Of a DNA stretch of 64,000 nt, positions 1 to 12,059 are shown in pieces. Below the pieces are notes generated by a model, which worked only from the letters and a program-made list of their open reading frames with translations, ran no database searches and was not told where the DNA came from. The DNA is from Pomphorhynchus laevis. Lineage: Eukaryota > Acanthocephala > Palaeacanthocephala > Echinorhynchida > Pomphorhynchidae. The stretch covers positions 1 to 64,000 of the forward strand of contig WNNJ02001918.1 of the NCBI GenBank assembly GCA_012934845.2, in the 5' to 3' direction. How positions within the stretch are numbered: the stretch's first letter is position 1; the number at the start of each line of letters is the position of its first letter. A program made the position numbers and the translations under genes.

Positions 1-3000
1 ATTTTTAATAATTGTATTAATAATTTATTTATATAATTGAAAAAGTACAATATTTTTGTAAATTATTGGACTTATCACTGTTTTGTGTTTGTTTGTACAT
101 TTTGGAGTTTATTAAAAATAAAAAAAATATTTAGAATAACTTATTTATAATTTTTAATAATTTTATTTAATTTATTTATAATTTTTAATAATTTTATTTA
201 TATAATTTTATTTATAATTTTTAATAATTGTATTTCTAATTTATTTATATAATTGAAAAAGTACAATATTTTTGTAAATTATTGGACTTATCACTGTTTT
301 GTGTTTGTTTGTACATTTTGGAGTTTATTAAAAATAAAAAAAATATTTAGAATAACTTATTTATAATTTTTAATAATTTTATTTATAATAATTTATTTAT
401 AATTTTTAATAATTTTATTTATATAATTTTATTTATAATTTTTAATAATTGTATTTATAATTTATTTATATAATTGAAAAAGTACAATATTTTTGTAAAT
501 TATTGGACTTATCACTGTTTTGTGTTTGTTTGTACATTTTGGAGTTTATTAAAAATAAAAAAAATATTTATAATAACTTATTTATAATTTTTAATAATTT
601 TATTTAATTTATTTATAATTTTTAATAATTTTATTTATATAATTTTATTTATAATTTTTAATAATTGTATTAATAATTTATTTATATAATTGAAAAAGTA
701 CAATATTTTTGTAAATTATTGGACTTATCACTGTTTTGTGTTTGTTTGTACATTTTGGAGTTTATTAAAAATAAAAAAAATATTTAGAATAACTTATTTA
801 TAATTTTTAATAATTTTATTTATAATAATTTATTTATAATTTTTAATAATTTTATTTATATAATTTTATTTATAATTTTTAATAATTGTATTTCTAATTT
901 ATTTATATAATTGAAAAAGTACAATATTTTTGTAAATTATTGGACTTATCACTGTTTTGTGTTTGTTTGTACATTTTGGAGTTTATTAAAAATAAAAAAA
1001 ATATTTAGAATAACTTATTTATAATTTTTAATAATTTTATTTATAATAATTTATTTATAATTTTTAATAATTTTATTTATATAATTTTATTTATAATTTT
1101 TAATAATTGTATTTATAATTTATTTATATAATTGAAAAAGTACAATATTTTTGTAAATTATTGGACTTATCACTGTTTTGTGTTTGTTTGTACATTTTGG
1201 AGTTTATTAAAAATAAAAAAAATATTTATAATAACTTATTTATAATTTTTAATAATTTTATTTATAATAATTTATTTATAATTTTTAATAATTTTATTTA
1301 TATAATTTTATTTATAATTTTTAATAATTGTATTTCTAATTTATTTATATAATTGAAAAAGTACAATATTTTTGTAAATTATTGGACTTATCACTGTTTT
1401 GTGTTTGTTTGTACATTTTGGAGTTTATTAAAAATAAAAAAATATTTAGAATAACTTATTTATAATTTTTAATAATTTTATTTATAATAATTTATTTATA
1501 ATTTTTAATAATTTTATTTATATAATTTTATTTATAATTTTTAATAATTGTATTTCTAATTTATTTATATAATTGAAAAAGTACAATATTTTTGTAAATT
1601 ATTGGACTTATCACTGTTTTGTGTTTGTTTGTACATTTTGGAGTTTATTAAAAATAAAAAAAATATTTATAATAACTTATTTATAATTTTTAATAATTTT
1701 ATTTATAATAATTTATTTATAATTTTTAATAATTTTATTTATATAATTTTATTTATAATTTTTAATAATTGTATTTATAATTTATTTATATAATTGAAAA
1801 AGTACAATATTTTTGTAAATTATTGGACTTATCACTGTTTTGTGTTTGTTTGTACATTTTGGAGTTTATTAAAAATAAAAAAAATATTTAGAATAACTTA
1901 TTTATAATTTTTAATAATTTTATTTAATTTATTTATAATTTTTAATAATTTTATTTATATAATTTTATTTATAATTTTTAATAATTGTATTTCTAATTTA
2001 TTTATATAATTGAAAAAGTACAATATTTTTGTAAATTATTGGACTTATCACTGTTTTGTGTTTGTTTGTACATTTTGGAGTTTATTAAAAATAAAAAAAT
2101 ATTTAGAATAACTTATTTATAATTTTTAATAATTTTATTTAATTTATTTATAATTTTTAATAATTTTATTTATATAATTTTTTTTATAATTTTTAAAAAT
2201 TGTATTTCTAATTTATTTATATAATTGAAAAAGTACAATATTTTTGTAAATTATTGGACTTATCACTGTTTTGTGTTTGTTTGTACATTTTGGAGTTTAT
2301 TAAAAATAAAAAAATATTTATAATAACTTATTTATAATTTTTAATAATTTTATTTATAATAATTTATTTATAATTTTTAATAATTTTATTTATATAATTT
2401 ATTTATAATTTTTAATAATTGTATTTCTAATTTATTTATATAATTGAAAAAGTACAATATTTTTGTAAATTATTGGACTTATCACTGTTTTGTGTTTGTT
2501 TGTACATTTTGGAGTTTATTAAAAATAAAAAAAATATTTATAATAACTTATTTATAATTTTTAATAATTTTATTTATAATAATTTATTTATAATTTTTAA
2601 TAATTTTATTTATATAATTTTATTTATAATTTTTAATAATTGTATTAATAATTTATTTATATAATTGAAAAAGTACAATATTTTTGTAAATTATTGGACT
2701 TATCACTGTTTTGTGTTTGTTTGTACATTTTGGAGTTTATTAAAAATAAAAAAAATATTTATAATAACTTATTTATAATTTTTAATAATTTTATTTATAA
2801 TAATTTATTTATAATTTTTAATAATTTTATTTATATAATTTTATTTATAATTTTTAATAATTGTATTTCTAATTTATTTATATAATTGAAAAAGTACAAT
2901 ATTTTTGTAAATTATTGGACTTATCACTGTTTTGTGTTTGTTTGTACATTTTGGAGTTTATTAAAAATAAAAAAAATATTTAGAATAACTTATTTATAAT

Positions 3001-5850
3001 TTTTAATAATTTTATTTAATTTATTTATAATTTTTAATAATTTTATTTATATAATTTTATTTATAATTTTTAATAATTGTATTTCTAATTTATTTATATA
3101 ATTGAAAAAGTACAATATTTTTGTAAATTATTGGACTTATCACTGTTTTGTGTTTGTTTGTACATTTTGGAGTTTATTAAAAATAAAAAAAATATTTATA
3201 ATAACTTATTTATAATTTTTAATAATTTTATTTAATTTATTTATAATTTTTAATAATTTTATTTATATAATTTTATTTATAATTTTTAATAATTGTATTT
3301 CTAATTTATTTATATAATTGAAAAAGTACAATATTTTTGTAAATTATTGGACTTATCACTGTTTTGTGTTTGTTTGTACATTTTGGAGTTTATTAAAAAT
3401 AAAAAAATATTTATAATAACTTATTTATAATTTTTAATAATTTTATTTAATTTATTTATAATTTTTAATAATTTTATTTATAATTTTTAATAATTGTATT
3501 TCTAATTTATTTATATAATTGAAAAAGTACAATATTTTTGTAAATTATTGGACTTATCACTGTTTTGTGTTTGTTTGTACATTTTGGAGTTTATTAAAAA
3601 TAAAAAAAATATTTATAATAACTTATTTATAATTTTTAATAATTTTATTTAATTTATATATAATTTTATTTATAATTTTTAATAATTGTATTTATAATTT
3701 TATTTATATAATTGAAAAAGTACAATATTTTTGTAAATTATTGGACTTATCACTGTTTTGTGTTTGTTTGTACATTTTGGAGTTTATTAAAAATAAAAAA
3801 AATATTTATAATAACTTATTTATAATTTTTAATAATTTTATTTAATTTATTTATAATTTTTAATAATTTTATTTATATAATTTTATTTATAATTTTTAAT
3901 AATTGTATTTCTAATTTATTTATATAATTGAAAAAGTACAATATTTTTGTAAATTATTGGACTTATCACTGTTTTGTGTTTGTTTGTACATTTTGGAGTT
4001 TATTAAAAATAAAAAAAATATTTATAATAACTTATTTATAATTTTTAATAATTTTATTTAATTTATTTATAATTTTTAATAATTTTATTTATATAATTTT
4101 ATTTATAATTTTTAATAATTGTATTTCTAATTTATTTATATAATTGAAAAAGTACAATATTTTTGTAAATTATTGGACTTATCACTGTTTTGTGTTTGTT
4201 TGTACATTTTGGAGTTTATTAAAAATAAAAAAAATATTTATAATAACTTATTTATAATTTTTAATAATTTTATTTAATTTATTTATAATTTTTAATAATT
4301 TTATTTATAATTTTTAATAATTGTATTTCTAATTTATTTATATAATTGAAAAAGTACAATATTTTTGTAAATTATTGGACTTATCACTGTTTTGTGTTTG
4401 TTTGTACATTTTGGAGTTTATTAAAAATAAAAAAAATATTTATAATAACTTATTTATAATTTTTAATAATTTTATTTAATTTATTTATAATTTTTAATAA
4501 TTTTATTTATATAATTTTATTTATAATTTTTAATAATTGTATTAATAATTTATTTATATAATTGAAAAAGTACAATATTTTTGTAAATTATTGGACTTAT
4601 CACTGTTTTGTGTTTGTTTGTACATTTTGGAGTTTATTAAAAATAAAAAAAATATTTATAATAACTTATTTATAATTTTTAATAATTTTATTTAATTTAT
4701 TTATAATTTTTAATAATTTTATTTATATAATTTTATTTATAATTTTTAATAATTGTATTAATAATTTATTTATATAATTGAAAAAGTACAATATTTTTGT
4801 AAATTATTGGACTTATCACTGTTTTGTGTTTGTTTGTACATTTTGGAGTTTATTAAAAATAAAAAAAATATTTATAATAACTTATTTATAATTTTTAATA
4901 ATTTTATTTAATTTATTTATAATTTTTAATAATTTTATTTATATAATTTTATTTATAATTTTTAATAATTGTATTAATAATTTATTTATATAATTGAAAA
5001 AGTACAATATTTTTGTAAATTATTGGACTTATCACTGTTTTGTGTTTGTTTGTACATTTTGGAGTTTATTAAAAATAAAAAAAATATTTATAATAACTTA
5101 TTTATAATTTTTAATAATTTTATTTAATTTATTTATAATTTTTAATAATTTTATTTATATAATTTTATTTATAATTTTTAATAATTGTATTTCTAATTTA
5201 TTTATATAATTGAAAAAGTACAATATTTTTGTAAATTATTGGACTTATCACTGTTTTGTGTTTGTTTGTACATTTTGGAGTTTATTAAAAATAAAAAAAA
5301 TATTTAGAATAACTTATTTATAATTTTTAATAATTTTATTTATAATAATTTATTTATAATTTTTAATAATTTTATTTATATAATTTTATTTATAATTTTT
5401 AATAATTGTATTAATAATTTATTTATATAATTGAAAAAGTACAATATTTTTGTAAATTATTGGACTTATCACTGTTTTGTGTTTGTTTGTACATTTTGGA
5501 GTTTATTAAAAATAAAAAAAAATATTTAGAATAACTTATTTATAATTTTTAATAATTTTATTTATAATAATTTATTTATAATTTTTAATAATTTTATTTA
5601 TATAATTTTATTTATAATTTTTAATAATTGTATTTATAATTTATTTATATAATTGAAAAAGTACAATATTTTTGTAAATTATTGGACTTATCACTGTTTT
5701 GTGTTTGTTTGTACATTTTGGAGTTTATTAAAAATAAAAAAAATATTTATAATAACTTATTTATAATTTTTAATAATTTTATTTAATTTATTTATAATTT
5801 TTAATAATTTTATTTATAATAATTTATAATAATTTTATTTAAATAATTTT
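1..5850. repeat. AT-rich tandem satellite, about 27 monomers of roughly 193-225 bp
   Basis: Each monomer has a conserved block of about 100 bp, recognisable by GGACTTATCACTGTTTTGTG (about 27 occurrences) followed by TTGTACATTTTGGAGTTTAT. The rest is built of short AT-only sub-repeats of the type TTATAATTTTTAATAATTTT. Spacing of the anchor is mostly 215-221 bp, with two short units (about 201 and 193 bp) near 3350-3740. Variants are interleaved: TTTAATTTATTTA versus TTTATAATAATTTATTTA, TTTAG versus TTTAT, and three versions of the segment GTATT(T)(C/A)TAATTTA. The array is cut by the left edge and decays at about 5830-5850. The open 63-codon frames inside monomers exist only because the repeat lacks stops in one frame; they are not genes. 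A centromeric or heterochromatic satellite is plausible but not shown. Confidence 0.97.
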
Positions 5851-6779
5851 GCATTTATAATGATCATTCGATAGATTTGCGTAATTTTTCTAATTTTTTA
5901 ATTACAACAGTTTTAAATGCAATTAAGGTGTTTCAAAATAAGAGAGCTTGACTGAAATCTGGAAGCCTATTCGATTCAATTCCGTCGTAATATTTTGGTG
6001 GTCTATGCAACGTCAAGTACCAGGTGCTGGACACCGGCTCCGTGATTGATCGATGTTGTGACACGCATCGATAACTGAGGCTTCATCATTTGGTAGTTGC
6101 TGCGTTGCGTATAAGACAGCAGGCATTACATAACGCGCACCATTTTAGTCAGCTACTCAACAGAGAGATGTAAACGTCACCTCCCCTGTTGAGATGATTT
6201 AGCACTGCAAGTTATTTGTTAGGACGAACCATGCTTTCTGCGCATGAAATTTAAGCATATGACGTACTAGACTATGACGACAAACATATATGACGAGAAG
6301 GTAAATGGAAATAATCGAGAAATGTTCGTCGTCTCGCCTCTGTACTAATTTAAAGTAGAGAACCCTGTCTTTACGGGCAAGGATATGCAGGCATTACACA
6401 CCAGTAACAATGCTGTCTATAAACAACGGGAACTGATGACAACGCATTCTCTGTGTTGTAGCGTTCGCTTTTACCTACTGCTGTTGTTGCTGCTACTTCC
6501 ACTAGCGATAAAATACAGAGAGAGAGCATACTATACAGTCATCATCAACAAATTTTACGCGTATTCTCTCTCCTGCAACATCATCACAAACGAAAACACA
6601 CATATATATATGACGTAGCCAAGACGATTACAAATTGAGCAGAAACAAGCAGCACGGAAAGAAAAATATTCAGGAAATCTGACATAAGCGAAATAAACGA
6701 ACAAGGTCTACCACCACCAAGATATCCCGCATCATCGAAGAAACTAAATTAACTATTCAATAACAGTATAGAAGAAGAA
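5851..6779 (+). promoter_or_regulatory. 5' flank / probable 5' leader of the BTB gene
   Basis: This is unique, non-repetitive sequence between the satellite and the BTB start codon. Base composition becomes more balanced (GC rises) from about 5950. It contains one 77-codon frame at 6385-6618 without recognisable features; if this stretch is transcribed leader it would be an upstream ORF. The stretch just before the start codon is purine-rich (AGAAGAAGAA then ATG). I see no clear TATA box or initiator, so the promoter position is inference from location only. Confidence 0.35.
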
Positions 6780-8921
6780 ATGAATACCGCTGCAGGTGGC
6801 GGCCCTCACTGGGGATCTCCTTCAAATCACCATATCATTCCTAATGACAATATATCTGTTCAGTGTACAATGTCACAAGCCCCTCTCAGCCTAGTCGAAT
6901 TCAAAACTTGGCCATTATCAACATCCACGACTGGATTACAGAGTACTGGCACTAACGACGATTGCCTCACCGCTGATCACCAATCTGCTGGAGGGGGATC
7001 CGCTAGCAACTTTTGCGGCCTAATGCCCATCCCCTCGTTCGCAATGCGATTTTTTAAAGATTTCCAGAGATTCTGTCCACTTCTGCCCGATCTAGTGCTG
7101 CAATTAGATTCCGGAGAGAGGGTTAATGTGCATAGGGTGCTGTTCTATTGCTGTAGTGCCTATTGCAGGCAGAAATTGAAAGCACAGCAAGTTCCACTTG
7201 AGAAAGACTGCTGGTCTTCTAGCCGAACAAATGGAGTTTCTCTTATGCACCATCAAATCCCGTCCCCAAATAAATTTAGCGAATTCAACACGTGCCCAAC
7301 TTCCGAAATTTCTCTAATTCGTGTACCCAGGGTGGAGTACGACTCACTGAGGACCGTTGTTGACTTTGTTTACTCTGGCGGCTTAATTGATCGAGTAAAT
7401 ATCGAATCGCTTCCGAAAATCAGATTTGCAGCCACGTTGCTCGGAATCGATGAATTGGTTACTGTATGCGATTCGTTATTCCGCTTATATCAACAGGGAC
7501 ATCGAGGCATTGCAGTCAATAATCATATGAATCCACAAAGTACCGATTTTACTGATCATCACAATCACCTCGACAGTTTCTCATCTTGTGCTCCGTCTAG
7601 AAATGACGAATTATGCATGTCACCAACTGGAAGAGTGACTGCCGATCGACCTGATTCAATGAGCTCGACACCGACAGCCACGAATAGCAATTGCTCATCA
7701 ACAAACCAATTTAAAGCAACACCAACACAACACTATCTTTGCATTAAACAACAACAGAAACATCAACAGCAACGTCTTCCAAGTGTTGCCAGTGTACTAG
7801 CCGAAATAAGTAGTGACAACAGGCTTAAACTGATTGGTAATACAGGGACCGGTACATCTGATGAATCAGCTGTCTACACACATATAGAAATTAAAAGGGA
7901 AGACGATTGCAATACTACCCGGTCCAGCACCCATAACGACGAACCTAGGAAAGCTGCTGCTTCAAAGAGATGTAATTGTAATAATAAATCCTCAAGTAAG
8001 AGAAGTCACACTAGCTCCGTCGTTAGCTCACCAAATTCATTAGTTGCGGACAACAGTAATATGGTTCCTATTTCATCCGCTACCACCAAGAACATATCTT
8101 CAAATCGATTCATCTGTATTATCGAATATATGAAGGAAGATCTGGTCATGACAGAAAAGTACATTTACGCGTCACGATTGCAGAATTTCAATTCACTTCT
8201 CTCTACCTACAACGTGATTCAATGCATTGATAACAATTCGATGAACAAAGCAAAAAATATATCGAGCCAAAAAGATTCGACATACGGATCTTCATCGTGT
8301 GTTCAACAAAAGCACAGGCATTCCTTGATTTTGTTTAGTCTTCTGGCAGCAAATGATAATCATGCTGCGACAGCAAGTTACCAAAAGTCATTACAGTCAT
8401 CAGCTGTTCAACATGGACAAGTTTGTAAAATACGTAGTGATTGTCGACAACCGTCGTTGGATTCACCATCGCAGTGTTCATCAACATCCACTACACCTTT
8501 ATCATCTGTGGCGACAGAATCACAGTCAACATCAATTGATAACGGCGATTCATTAAGAGTGCAGATATTATCAAACACAATTGAAGCAAATTTGACCACG
8601 ACAAGCAAAGGTGTTCAAAGATTCGCTCTACTTTGTCATCTTGATTTTTCTGACAAAAACTCGCTGTATACATGTTGCCATAATGTGCTATCTAATTCAA
8701 TAAAAGAATTAATGCATTTTGACAGAAAAAGCGATTTGAATTTACGTCTAGATTCAGTCTTTTGTCTAAAGAAATCTAGTGGATTCAAATCATCGTTCAG
8801 ACGAGAGACACTATTAACAACAAGCGAATGCTATAAGGCACTGGCTGAATACAGCAGACCAGAAGTTGGCGAACTGCCACTTGTTTTACTCTCATGTAAT
8901 GGAATGTTGCATATTGACTAG
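6780..8921 (+). CDS. BTB/POZ-domain protein, 713 aa, otherwise unrecognised
   Basis: This is a long single-exon frame and the best host gene in the window. A BTB/POZ fold is readable at residues about 95-235: FCPLLPDLVLQLDSGERVNV, then HRVLFYCCSAYCRQKL, and after an insertion of about 45 residues (136-178, Ser/Asn/Cys rich) YDSLRTVVDFVYSGGLI and PKIRFAATLLGIDELVTVC. The pattern D-x-x-L......V-HR-x-L...C and the F-x-Y-SG-x-I motif are those of BTB dimerisation domains, which act as adaptors for cullin-3 ligases or as transcription-factor dimerisers. Residues 240-450 are low complexity, rich in Ser, Thr, Asn, His and Gln (a KQQQKHQQQ run), with one possible sumoylation-type IKRE. Residues 450-713 have no domain I recognise; no zinc finger, Kelch or BACK motif follows, so the partner function is unknown. 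Further exons downstream are possible. ATG 6780 is the first in frame. Confidence 0.82.
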   Translation: MNTAAGGGPHWGSPSNHHIIPNDNISVQCTMSQAPLSLVEFKTWPLSTSTTGLQSTGTNDDCLTADHQSAGGGSASNFCGLMPIPSFAMRFFKDFQRFCPLLPDLVLQLDSGERVNVHRVLFYCCSAYCRQKLKAQQVPLEKDCWSSSRTNGVSLMHHQIPSPNKFSEFNTCPTSEISLIRVPRVEYDSLRTVVDFVYSGGLIDRVNIESLPKIRFAATLLGIDELVTVCDSLFRLYQQGHRGIAVNNHMNPQSTDFTDHHNHLDSFSSCAPSRNDELCMSPTGRVTADRPDSMSSTPTATNSNCSSTNQFKATPTQHYLCIKQQQKHQQQRLPSVASVLAEISSDNRLKLIGNTGTGTSDESAVYTHIEIKREDDCNTTRSSTHNDEPRKAAASKRCNCNNKSSSKRSHTSSVVSSPNSLVADNSNMVPISSATTKNISSNRFICIIEYMKEDLVMTEKYIYASRLQNFNSLLSTYNVIQCIDNNSMNKAKNISSQKDSTYGSSSCVQQKHRHSLILFSLLAANDNHAATASYQKSLQSSAVQHGQVCKIRSDCRQPSLDSPSQCSSTSTTPLSSVATESQSTSIDNGDSLRVQILSNTIEANLTTTSKGVQRFALLCHLDFSDKNSLYTCCHNVLSNSIKELMHFDRKSDLNLRLDSVFCLKKSSGFKSSFRRETLLTTSECYKALAEYSRPEVGELPLVLLSCNGMLHID

Positions 8922-10046
8922 AACACAAAATATGAGTTCACCTATACAATTTTCTATTTTATTATATCTTCTCAAAGAAGCTACCCCAAATGATTTGTGA
9001 TTGTTTAAAATTCTGTGTACATTCCTCACTGTTTATTAACGAAAAATTCATTAAATCCTTTTATTTTAAATTATTAAACATATTCACAAATACGCATAAA
9101 CCACAATTCTTTAAACGAGTAGTTTAAAATCAGGTTGAAACTTGAACCGCTTTTTAAAACAGTTCAAACAGTTTTTAACGGTTCAATATTATATTCTCTT
9201 AGTTTGATTAATTACAACATAATTTGATCGAAATTCGATATATATTATTGTATTTTGGAATTTAGTTTCACATATTACAAATTACATAAAATTATCTGAA
9301 TTAAGATCCGTAATTATAAAGTGCTCGCTAGGCACATCAGGCCAAATTCTATAAATCTGACTCGTAATTGTATTATTTAACAAATAATACAATTGTTAAA
9401 TAATTTTTCGTTGTTACAACGACGCTTCGACCTATATCCCTAACTTCTGCAAACTTCAACGGTTAAACATATCCAAACTCATAAATTGGCATTTGCATTG
9501 TTTTACCTTCGCAAAATTAACTCAGATTTCAATCTTTCCCGACTAATTTCTTTATATTTGCGTTCGCGTGAATATTTTCTATATTTCTTAAAATACTCAT
9601 CAAACTTTGGTCATTCATCTTACTCAATTTCAAGTTTTTTTTTAGCCTGGAACTCTTTATATGCCACATTCGTACTACTAATTCTTTCACATATTTCAAG
9701 CGTATTACAGAAAAGAAAAATTCGTCTTCACCTTAATCTTAGCTTCTAGCATATCATTTATCTGCTGCCTTCATATTTTAGTAAAATATAGCTGCTTAAC
9801 CCGTGGGAGGCATGCGGCTCGCCTTGACCATTTTCACACATTTTCAAAATATTTATTTTATAATGGACAACGTAGTGCAAACCAAATCAAAACAACAATT
9901 AGGTTGTGCAAATACCCAAATTGAGATCGATTAGCAAACACTAAGTGAACAGGTGAAGAAACAATATCGTACGAGTAAGATCAATATTCAAATGATATAT
10001 TTATTTAAATTTTATTCATATTTTGTTAAATAATAAAACGCAATTA
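8922..10046. other. Intergenic, no gene seen
   Basis: AT-rich sequence downstream of the BTB stop codon. It has T-rich and A-rich stretches that may include the 3' UTR, but no clean AATAAA plus downstream element that I can assign. Around 9370-9405 there is a small imperfect inverted repeat built on TTAACAAATAATACAATTGTTAAATAA. An 87-codon frame at 9486-9749 is hydrophobic and Phe/Leu/Ser rich with no family features; I do not call it a gene. Confidence 0.6.
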
Positions 10047-10987
10047 TTACAATGAGTTTATAAATGAGCAATCATGACGAAGATCAGATTGATAATCTTC
10101 TGCAATCTCCAGGGCGACCTCCAAAAGACGGCCGGGTTTGCCTCGTTGCACCGCACAGCTCAATCTCTGTGAGAGAAATCTCGCTGCTCTCCGATCGCCT
10201 GTAGCGGCAATTAGCTTCTTCCCTAGAGATTCCAGGAAGCTGGATGTAATCGGCCCGGTTGCCTCTATTGTCTCGATCGCCAATGGGACAAAAGTGTATT
10301 GGAACGCATTGAGCCTCTGAATTTGTCGAGCTTATGATTATCGGCAACTCTCGCCACCTCGCTCAGCGCACAGACCGCGTTTAACAAATTACTAGCCGCA
10401 AGTGTGGTGGAACAGGTAAAGTCCCATTCAAGTAGGCGTCCCCTTTCCCAAGGGACCAATGAAGCGCCATCCGGTCTTTTCCCGTCATCTCTGCACAGTC
10501 CAACTGGTTCTAGACGGGACGGGACACCGGCCGCCATCAGAGCACTACGAATAAGAGCACTGACTGCACTGTGGCGGTTGTGTCGAGACATTGTCTTCGA
10601 GCAATTAATACCGTGTGTCCCTGATACATCGGTTGTAACCACGCACTCGCAATTGAACGGGAGTGAAAATTTAAATCCAAAGCGTAGGGCTGTTGCCAGA
10701 CACAATGTGCGGTCGTCCATTTTTGTACCTATCGAGGCGATCGGCAGGACATCCAGAAATGCGCCAGACCATTTGGTTGCTTCAGAAAGTAAGCGGGCTC
10801 GATCTTTTGGACAGTCACAAGAAGCAATCAGGCCGCAGAGCTGAGTCTCAAACAGTGGTACTGTCCAATGATTTTGTACGCTTGTATCCGTTGGAACAGG
10901 CAGGTCAAACGTAGAGGTCCAACAATCCAATGCCGTCCGATAACTTGAGTCGTTGATGCTTGAGCGTCCCACTATATAATCTGTCAT
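10047..10987 (-). pseudogene. C-terminal endonuclease-like part of an RT-bearing retroelement
   Basis: The main frame (10265-10987) and the following frame (down to 10047) read as one protein tail with about one break. Visible motifs in order: SGAFLDVLPIASIG; a Cys/His cluster C-x-C-x(10)-HG-x-x-C followed by RHNRHSAVSALIRSAL; EPVGLCRDDGKRPDGASL; and GRLLEWDFTCSTTLA. The order of CCHC-type finger, RH, RPD and D-x-T matches the restriction-like endonuclease (PD-(D/E)XK) tail of early-branching non-LTR elements such as R2, HERO and CRE. I recall tails of this kind (DDGKRPDG ... W-D-x-TC) in animal RT proteins, but the class is not certain. The RT itself is not present here. GC content is higher than the flanks, suggesting a more recent arrival than its surroundings. 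Confidence 0.6.
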
Positions 10988-11478
10988 GATTATATTTGGT
11001 TATATTTAATTTTAAATGTTGAATAGTAATTTTCTATGAAATAATATCTCATTGTTTCAATTATTTACCTAAAAGGATGTCTGATGTTTTTAATTTAATA
11101 TAGGGATTTATAATTTTAAAAGTGGCTCCGGAATTAGGATGAATTTCCAAAGTGTCTTGAAAGATCATGCAATTGAACATACAATTGCATATTCATGAAA
11201 TTGAACATCCAATAAATCAAAATATATACACTTTATTAGAATGCATTGTTTCTTTCACAAAATCAATTTAAAGCGGATGCAGAATAGGTAAACCTAGATA
11301 TAACATTTGAAATATAACATATACTATATATAACATATAACATATAACATATAATATTTGTCGGTAGTCTATTCAAATCTGCATAGTTTGCTAACTCAAT
11401 AATCATACTCAAAACCTTATTTTATAATATTCATACGATTTGTTCTTTATTGTTTGAGAGTTTATTTATGCCTAGTGA
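10988..11478. other. AT-rich intergenic, no gene
   Basis: No coding signal. A short run of ATAACAT-type units (about 11300-11355) is the only repeat structure. Confidence 0.55.
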
Positions 11479-11972
11479 AAAAATCCATCATCCTACCCCT
11501 ACAACGCATCATCAACTCAGACGTTCGAGTGCTTCTATGTCTCCGTCGCTTTGACCACACATCTACATATCTTGCACAACTCTCCTGACTCACCGTCGAC
11601 ATCCGCATACAACTCTGCCTTCTCGTAACTTTTCGTCTCATCGCTGTCGGCTCCTATCGTTCATCAACCTCGCTTTCTTAGACGACACTCGTCCCACCTC
11701 TCTCTATCACTGCGTTCTCGTAATTTCCTATCACTCTGCGTTCCCAATTACTTTACAACTTTGTTCTCCGATCCATCTTCGTCGCCACCCCGCTCGCCTA
11801 GAATAAACTCCCACTCGACTTCCACCGCGCTCCCTTCTTTATTACATTAAAATATCGCCTCCGTACTCACATCATCCACACATAATTTAGATTTTTGTTT
11901 CTTGTTGTTGTGGTCATGTAAGCGTGCGCCGGCACGCATTTGCCACGTTAAAATAAATCTTTTATTTTTGTG
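11479..11972 (+). mobile_element. LINE family A2, 5'-truncated 3' end
   Basis: Nucleotide sequence matches the 3' third of the A2 copy at 51548-51830: CATCATCCTACC, then a diverged 'CGCATCATCAACTC' block, 'GACGACACTCGTCCCACCTC', and an ending in TTGTTGTGGTCATGTAAG plus the A2 terminal hairpin (11922-11937), TTTGCCACG and TTAAAATAAATC. Only the last part of the RT C-terminal region and the 3' UTR remain and the frame is not open. It lies directly upstream of J copy 1. Confidence 0.75.
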
Positions 11973-12059
11973 AAGCGTGAGCGTCACTAGTGATTTTCAT
12001 GATTGGTGCCTTTTGTTAAAGGTTTTGCATAACGAGATATAATTAGATAACCTTTTTTC

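Noticed and set aside
1161-2885. Four nearly identical 63-codon frames (MDLSLFCVCLYILEF...)
   Set aside because: They recur with the satellite period and consist of the AT sub-repeats in one stop-free frame; other monomers break the frame.
6385-6618. 77-codon frame before the BTB gene as an independent gene
   Set aside because: No conserved feature. It contains a Leu run from a CTG/TTG repeat and is better seen as leader sequence.
8408-8673. Antisense frames in the BTB gene
   Set aside because: Shadows of the coding strand, with no independent support.
9486-9749. 87-codon hydrophobic frame as a small membrane protein
   Set aside because: The composition follows T-richness; there is no repeat in the window, no splice context and no family likeness.
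9781-9840. Possible hAT end (AACCCGTGGGAGGCATGCGG)
   Set aside because: No matching inverted end or target duplication nearby.
10404-10914. Plus-strand frames opposite the RT-element tail
   Set aside because: The minus strand carries the recognisable endonuclease-like motifs; the plus frames are shadows caused by higher GC.
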